From Castellaniella sp034675905 (GTDB taxonomy: Bacteria; Pseudomonadota; Gammaproteobacteria; Burkholderiales; Burkholderiaceae_B), in assembly GCF_034675905.1 (NCBI RefSeq), contig NZ_JAUCCV010000005.1, forward strand, positions 186,001 through 250,000: a stretch of 64,000 nucleotides of DNA, written 5' to 3'. This document shows positions 59,720 to 64,000 of this stretch, piece by piece. The position numbers and the translations under genes were made by a program. How positions within the stretch are numbered: the first letter of the stretch is position 1; every line of letters begins with the position of its first letter. The notes beneath the pieces were generated by a model. That model saw only the letters and a list, made by a program, of their open reading frames with translations, was not told where the DNA came from and searched no databases.

Positions 59720-61357
59720 ATGGATCACAATCATTATGATGTCCTGATCATCGGCAGCGGCCTGGCGGGCCTGACGGTCGCTTTGCATCTGGCGGCTGAC
59801 AAAAAAGTCGCTGTGCTGTCGAAAAAGGCTTTGCTCGACGGGGCCAGCAACTGGGCGCAAGGCGGCATCGCCGCCGTGCTGGATTCCCAGGACAGCCATG
59901 ACAAGCACATGGCGGATACCCAAGTGGCAGGCGGCGGTCTGTGCGACATTGAAGCCACGCGGCATATCGTCGAACAAGGGCCGTCTGCGATCGACTGGCT
60001 GATCAAGCTGGGCGTGCCCTTTACCCAGGACCAGGGGGCCGAGCTGGGTTTCCACCTGACCCGCGAAGGCGGCCACAGCCAACGGCGCATCATCCACGCA
60101 GCCGACGAGACCGGCCATCTGGTGCAATTGACGCTGGAACAGCAGGTGCGGGCGCACCATAACATCACCTTGCTGGAATACCACTCCGGGGTCGAACTCA
60201 TCACCAGCCGCATCCTGGAACCGCAAGCGCCCGCCCAAGCCGACGCGCCCGCCCGCTGCCTGGGGGCTTACGTCTATGACGAGCGCAGCGATCAGGTGCA
60301 CACCATTCTGGCCGGCCAGGTGGTGCTGGCCACCGGCGGCGCCGGCAAGGTCTATCTGCACACCAGCAATCCGGATACGTCCACGGGCGACGGCATCGCC
60401 ATGGCCTGGCGGGCCGGCTGCCGGGTCGCCAATATGGAATTCATGCAGTTTCACCCGACCTGCATGTATCACCCGCAGGCCAAGTCTTTCCTGATTTCCG
60501 AGGCCGTGCGCGGCGAGGGCGGGGTGCTGCGCCTACCCGCCGGCGCCGGTGCGCAAGCGGGCGAACGCTTCATGCAGTGGCATGATGAACGGCTGGAGCT
60601 CGCTCCGCGCGACGTGGTGGCCCGCGCCATCGATTTCGAGATCAAGAAACGCGGTCTGACGCATGTGGAACTGGACATCAGTCACCGGCCGCCTGAATTC
60701 GTCCGCGAACACTTTCCCACCATCCACGCCCGCTGCCTGGAATTCGGCATCGACATGACGCGCGAACCCATCCCGGTCGTGCCGGCGATGCATTTCACCT
60801 GCGGCGGCGTCGTGGTCGATCTGAATGGCCGCACGGATATCCCTGGCCTGTACGCAGTGGGTGAGACCGCCTATACGGGCCTGCACGGCGCCAACCGCCT
60901 GGCCAGCAATTCCTTGCTGGAATGCCTGGTGATCGGCCGCAATGCCGCCCACGACATCGACGCCCAGCCGGCGCCCGCTGCTATCGTCGCCCGGGTGCCG
61001 GCCTGGGATGACAGCCGCGCCCGCGACGGTGCGGAAGCCGTGCTGGTCACGCATGCCTGGGATGAGGTCCGCCGCCTGATGTCCAATTACGTCGGCATCG
61101 TGCGCACGCAAAAACGCCTGAATCGCGCCCGTCAGCGCATCAGTCTGCTGGAGCAGGAAATCGACGCCTATTATCAGGAATATCGCGTCACCAGCGATCT
61201 GCTGGAATGCCGCAACCTGATTCAGGTGGCGGCCCTGGTTGTCGCGGCGGCCTTATCGCGCAAAGAGAGCAGGGGGCTGCACTATTGCCAGGACTATCCC
61301 TGGACCTTGCCGCGCGCGCTGCCCACCGTCATGACGCCAGAAGAAGGTTTCCGCTGA
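59720..61357 (+). CDS. nadB: L-aspartate oxidase
   Basis: The start is 59720 (MDHNHYDVLIIGSGLAGLT), giving 545 residues. The FAD motif GSGLAGLTVALHLA, SNWAQGGIAAVL, the active-site region GEGGVLRLPAGAGAQAGERFM and HFTCGGVVVDLNG are present. It oxidises L-aspartate to iminoaspartate, the first step of NAD synthesis. nadC and nadA lie convergent just downstream. Confidence 0.96.
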   Translation: MDHNHYDVLIIGSGLAGLTVALHLAADKKVAVLSKKALLDGASNWAQGGIAAVLDSQDSHDKHMADTQVAGGGLCDIEATRHIVEQGPSAIDWLIKLGVPFTQDQGAELGFHLTREGGHSQRRIIHAADETGHLVQLTLEQQVRAHHNITLLEYHSGVELITSRILEPQAPAQADAPARCLGAYVYDERSDQVHTILAGQVVLATGGAGKVYLHTSNPDTSTGDGIAMAWRAGCRVANMEFMQFHPTCMYHPQAKSFLISEAVRGEGGVLRLPAGAGAQAGERFMQWHDERLELAPRDVVARAIDFEIKKRGLTHVELDISHRPPEFVREHFPTIHARCLEFGIDMTREPIPVVPAMHFTCGGVVVDLNGRTDIPGLYAVGETAYTGLHGANRLASNSLLECLVIGRNAAHDIDAQPAPAAIVARVPAWDDSRARDGAEAVLVTHAWDEVRRLMSNYVGIVRTQKRLNRARQRISLLEQEIDAYYQEYRVTSDLLECRNLIQVAALVVAAALSRKESRGLHYCQDYPWTLPRALPTVMTPEEGFR

Positions 61358-61369
61358 CGGTTTGCGGAT

Positions 61370-62245
61370 TCATAGAATCCGCAGCGAATAATCCACGGCC
61401 TTGATGTCCTTGGTCAGGCTGCCGACGGAAATCCGGTCCACTCCGGTTTGCGCAATGGCGCGAACCGTTTCGTGGGTGATGCCGCCGGACGCTTCCAGCA
61501 AGGCGCGGCCCTGGGTCAGCGCCACGGCGGACCGCAGATCATCCAGGGTGAAGTTATCCAGCAGGATGGATGCCGCGCCGGCATTTAACGCCTGCTGCAA
61601 TTCATCCAGGCTTTCGACCTCGATCTGCACCGGCACATCGTAGGGCAGGGCCTGGGCGGCCTGCAGCGCCGCAGCAATCCCTCCGGCGGCGGCAATGTGG
61701 TTTTCCTTGATCAGGACTCCGTCATACAGCGCCAGGCGCTGATTCTGCCCGCCACCGACACGGACGGCGTATTTCTGTCCCTGGCGCAGGCCGGGTATCG
61801 TCTTACGGGTATCCAGGATGGCTGCCGGCGTACCGCTGCTCAGGTCTGCATAGCGGCGGGTGGCGGTCGCTACACCGGAAAACAGCTGCAGGAAATTCAG
61901 GGCGGTGCGTTCCGCCGTCAATAAGGCGCGCGCCGGCCCATGCAAGCGGCAGACCACGGAACCTGCTTCCATCCAGTCGCCTTCCGCATAGGCCCAATCC
62001 AGCAGGATGCGATCATCGATCCGATGCATGACGGCCTCGAACCAGGGGGCGCCGCATAGCACTGCAGGCTCGCGCACGATGACATGGGCGGCTTCGACCT
62101 GGTCTTCGGGAATCAGCAGACCGGTGACGTCGCCCGTGCCGATGTCTTCGGCCAAGGCCTGATCGATATGCGCATCGAATGCCGCCTGCAGGGCAGGGGG
62201 GAAGGGCGCATGAGGATTGCGCAAAGAGGAAGAGGAATGGCTCAT
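61370..62245 (-). CDS. nadC: Nicotinate-nucleotide pyrophosphorylase (carboxylating)
   Basis: The 291-residue enzyme converts quinolinate and PRPP to nicotinate mononucleotide. It has LLTAERTALNFLQLFSGVATATR, DTRKTIPGLRQGQKYAVRVGGGQNQRLALYDGVLIKENHI, and VEVESLDELQQAL-like phosphate-binding strands towards the C-terminus. Its start overlaps the nadA stop by 4 bases, so the two are coupled. Confidence 0.96.
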   Translation of the reverse strand: MSHSSSSLRNPHAPFPPALQAAFDAHIDQALAEDIGTGDVTGLLIPEDQVEAAHVIVREPAVLCGAPWFEAVMHRIDDRILLDWAYAEGDWMEAGSVVCRLHGPARALLTAERTALNFLQLFSGVATATRRYADLSSGTPAAILDTRKTIPGLRQGQKYAVRVGGGQNQRLALYDGVLIKENHIAAAGGIAAALQAAQALPYDVPVQIEVESLDELQQALNAGAASILLDNFTLDDLRSAVALTQGRALLEASGGITHETVRAIAQTGVDRISVGSLTKDIKAVDYSLRIL

Positions 62246-63378
62246 GCGGGGCCGACCTTTTCAAAAAGCGCCTGTTCCAGCGCAAGATCCGCGCCGGGAT
62301 GCACCTGGCGGCGATGCGCCGCCGCAAAATCCAGCATCCGATCGATACAGACTTTGGCTTGCCGGCCCAAGGCGGGTTCCAGATGGACTTCGTTACGGTC
62401 GAATTCCAAGGCGTCTGCGATGCCCTTCAGGGAATTCATGGCCATCCAGGGACAGTGAGCACAGCTTTTACACGTCGCCGATTCACCGGCCGTGGGGGCC
62501 GCGATGAAGGTCTTGCCGGGGGCAGCCAAGCGCATTTTATGCAACAGGCCCTGGTCGGTAGCGACAATGAAAGTCGTGGCTGAGGATTCCGTGACGGCGG
62601 CCAGCAGGCGCGATGTCGAGCCGACCACATCCGCCTGAGCCACCACGCCGGCGGGGGATTCAGGGTGCACCAGAATCAGCGCGTCCGGGTGTTCCTGGCG
62701 CATCAAGTCCAGCTCGACACCCTTGAATTCATCATGCACGGTGCATGAGCCCTGCCAGAGCACCATATCGGCGCCGGTCTGGCGCTGGATATAGGAACCC
62801 AGGTGGCGGTCTGGCGCCCAGAGGATTTTTTTACCCTGGCGGTGCAGATCCGCCACGATATCCAGACCGATCGAAGACGTCACCATCCAATCAGCCTGCG
62901 CTTTTACCGCCGCGCTGGTGTTGGCATAGACCACAACGACCCGGTCCGGGTACTGCGCCCGGAACTGGCGAAAGGCGATCGGGTCGCAGCCCAGGTCCAG
63001 GGAACAGGTGGCATCCAGGTCCGGCATGAGGATGCGTTTTTCGGGGCTGAGGATCTTGGCCGTTTCACCCATGAAACGCACCCCGGACACCACCAGCGTG
63101 TCGGCGGCATGATCGCGCCCGAATCGCGCCATCTCCAGCGAATCGGACACACAGCCGCCGGTTTCTTCGGCCAGGTCCTGGATGTCGGCATCCACGTAGT
63201 AGTGGGCCACCAGGGCGGCATGGCGTGATTTCAGCAGGGCGCGGATGCGGTCTTTCTGGAATTCACGTTCTTCGGGAGACAGGGAAGGAGTGACCCGGGC
63301 CCAGGCTTCGGCAACGCTCAGGGTTCCGCTGGCCATGTCCGGGCGATCGAATTCGACGATTCGGGTACCTGAAGGCAT
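62242..63378 (-). CDS. nadA: Quinolinate synthase A
   Basis: The 378-residue [4Fe-4S] enzyme condenses iminoaspartate with dihydroxyacetone phosphate. The three cluster cysteines appear in GGCVSDSLEMARF, LDATCSLDLGCDP and the C-terminal SATCKSCAHCPWMAMN, which carries several Cys. It is the first gene of the minus-strand nadA-nadC pair, facing nadB. Confidence 0.95.
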   Translation of the reverse strand: MPSGTRIVEFDRPDMASGTLSVAEAWARVTPSLSPEEREFQKDRIRALLKSRHAALVAHYYVDADIQDLAEETGGCVSDSLEMARFGRDHAADTLVVSGVRFMGETAKILSPEKRILMPDLDATCSLDLGCDPIAFRQFRAQYPDRVVVVYANTSAAVKAQADWMVTSSIGLDIVADLHRQGKKILWAPDRHLGSYIQRQTGADMVLWQGSCTVHDEFKGVELDLMRQEHPDALILVHPESPAGVVAQADVVGSTSRLLAAVTESSATTFIVATDQGLLHKMRLAAPGKTFIAAPTAGESATCKSCAHCPWMAMNSLKGIADALEFDRNEVHLEPALGRQAKVCIDRMLDFAAAHRRQVHPGADLALEQALFEKVGPA

Positions 63379-63454
63379 GATGAATGAAAGCTTAAAAAGA
63401 GGAAATGAACCCAGGGATCATACGACAAAGCCATGGCGTATGCCGGCGATATCC

Positions 63455-64000
63455 TTATTGCCCGGACATCCAATAGTCGTTCAGATCCGGGAAATGCCAG
63501 GCGTCCGGATCTTCTAGGTCCTGAATGCCGTCGTCGCATTGCGGCAGAGACAGATCCAGGGTCTCGGGGGGCAAGTCCCGTTTGTCTGTGGCAGAGTAAA
63601 ACACCCGGACAACGGGGGTCAGCAAGGAGTCTCGACCGGGGTCGATGACGACTGCCAGACGTTGCGAACGCAAACGAACCAGGGACCCGATAGGATAGAT
63701 GCCCACCGCCTTGACGAAGGATTCGAATATCGAGCGGTCGAAATGCCCTTCCCAGCGCGCCATCCGGCGCATGGCTTCCGCCGGGCTCCAGGGGGCCTTG
63801 TAAGGGCGTATGGAGGTGACCGCATCGTAGACGTCGCAGACAGCCCCCATGCGAGCCAGCAAGGGAATGGAGTCGCCGCCCAGGCGACCGGGGTAGCCGC
63901 CGCCGTCAATCCTTTCATGATGGTGCATGGCCACCGCCTGGACAGCAGGAGCTGCGCCGCCTTCCTGAAGCATGGCGGCGCCTCGGGCAGGGTGGCGCTT
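63455..64000 (-). CDS. HD-GYP domain protein (likely c-di-GMP phosphodiesterase), 5' end outside window
   Basis: It is open to the right edge, with about 181 C-terminal residues visible. The HD-GYP core is clear: HHHERIDGGGYPGRLGGDSIPLLARMGAVCDVYDAVTSIRPYK carries the GYP motif and the DVYDAVTS-R-Y helix. The upstream HD pair is beyond the edge. A C-terminal tail (about 100-181) with GSLVRLRSQRLAVVIDPG is of the kind often seen in HD-GYP proteins. It would hydrolyse c-di-GMP to change motility or biofilm state. Confidence 0.9.
   Translation of the reverse strand, partial: KRHPARGAAMLQEGGAAPAVQAVAMHHHERIDGGGYPGRLGGDSIPLLARMGAVCDVYDAVTSIRPYKAPWSPAEAMRRMARWEGHFDRSIFESFVKAVGIYPIGSLVRLRSQRLAVVIDPGRDSLLTPVVRVFYSATDKRDLPPETLDLSLPQCDDGIQDLEDPDAWHFPDLNDYWMSGQ

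Overview
The window is a GC-rich, tightly packed bacterial chromosome segment with about 62 protein genes and no RNA gene, insertion sequence, CRISPR array or phage gene that I can see. The gene set suggests a betaproteobacterium of the order Burkholderiales, most likely Alcaligenaceae (the Bordetella/Achromobacter/Castellaniella side). Reasons: the recG-oxyR-dps order, rph-rdgB-hemW, glnA-glnL-glnG, a B12-dependent ribonucleotide reductase, and duplicated branched-chain amino-acid binding proteins. The genus is not resolved.

Layout. 1-5702 (minus): the end of a drug-efflux MFS pump, a secreted protein of unknown function, then a three-gene set (lipoprotein SGNH hydrolase, membrane-anchored DUF459 SGNH protein, MBOAT acyltransferase) that looks like a surface-polymer O-acylation system. 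5705-8043: polar amino-acid ABC importer without its ATPase. 8106-10136: Ktr/Trk potassium channel pair. 10279-13107: a divergent Old Yellow Enzyme, a YqeY-like protein, an NRDE (TANGO2-like) protein and a small FlhE-like secreted protein. 13215-14959: fabA-fabB for unsaturated fatty acids. 15037-18565: two MFS pumps and a urea channel. 18606-21527: a nitric-oxide-reductase-like operon with unusual architecture, preceded by two palindromes. 21859-25433: yicC, rph-rdgB-hemW. 25458-29543: the nitrogen-control operon glnA-glnL-glnG with a sigma-54 promoter and an NtrC site. 29563-33116: Fur-controlled ferric-iron importer fbpABC. 33340-38256: fpr, ridA-recG, oxyR, dps (redox and oxidative stress). 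38378-49847: an orphan livJ, ugpBAEC on the minus strand, proC, then livJ-livHMGF. 50007-56760: glutathione transferase, 2-hydroxyacid dehydrogenase-epd (possible vitamin B6 link), fumC, DUF488, NfeD-SPFH pair, redoxin, cytochrome c. 56844-63378: nrdJ and the NAD synthesis genes nadB / nadC-nadA. 63455-64000: end of an HD-GYP protein cut by the window edge.

The least conventional parts are the NOR-like operon (a NorB with two extra C-terminal membrane segments, a NorC fused to a second cytochrome c domain, and a two-helix small protein), the O-acylation triad, the Old Yellow Enzyme with altered active-site motifs, and an internal duplication in NrdJ. Most other genes are ordinary housekeeping or transport genes. 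Where the longest reading frame ran past the plausible start, starts were moved to the site supported by family alignment and a ribosome binding site.
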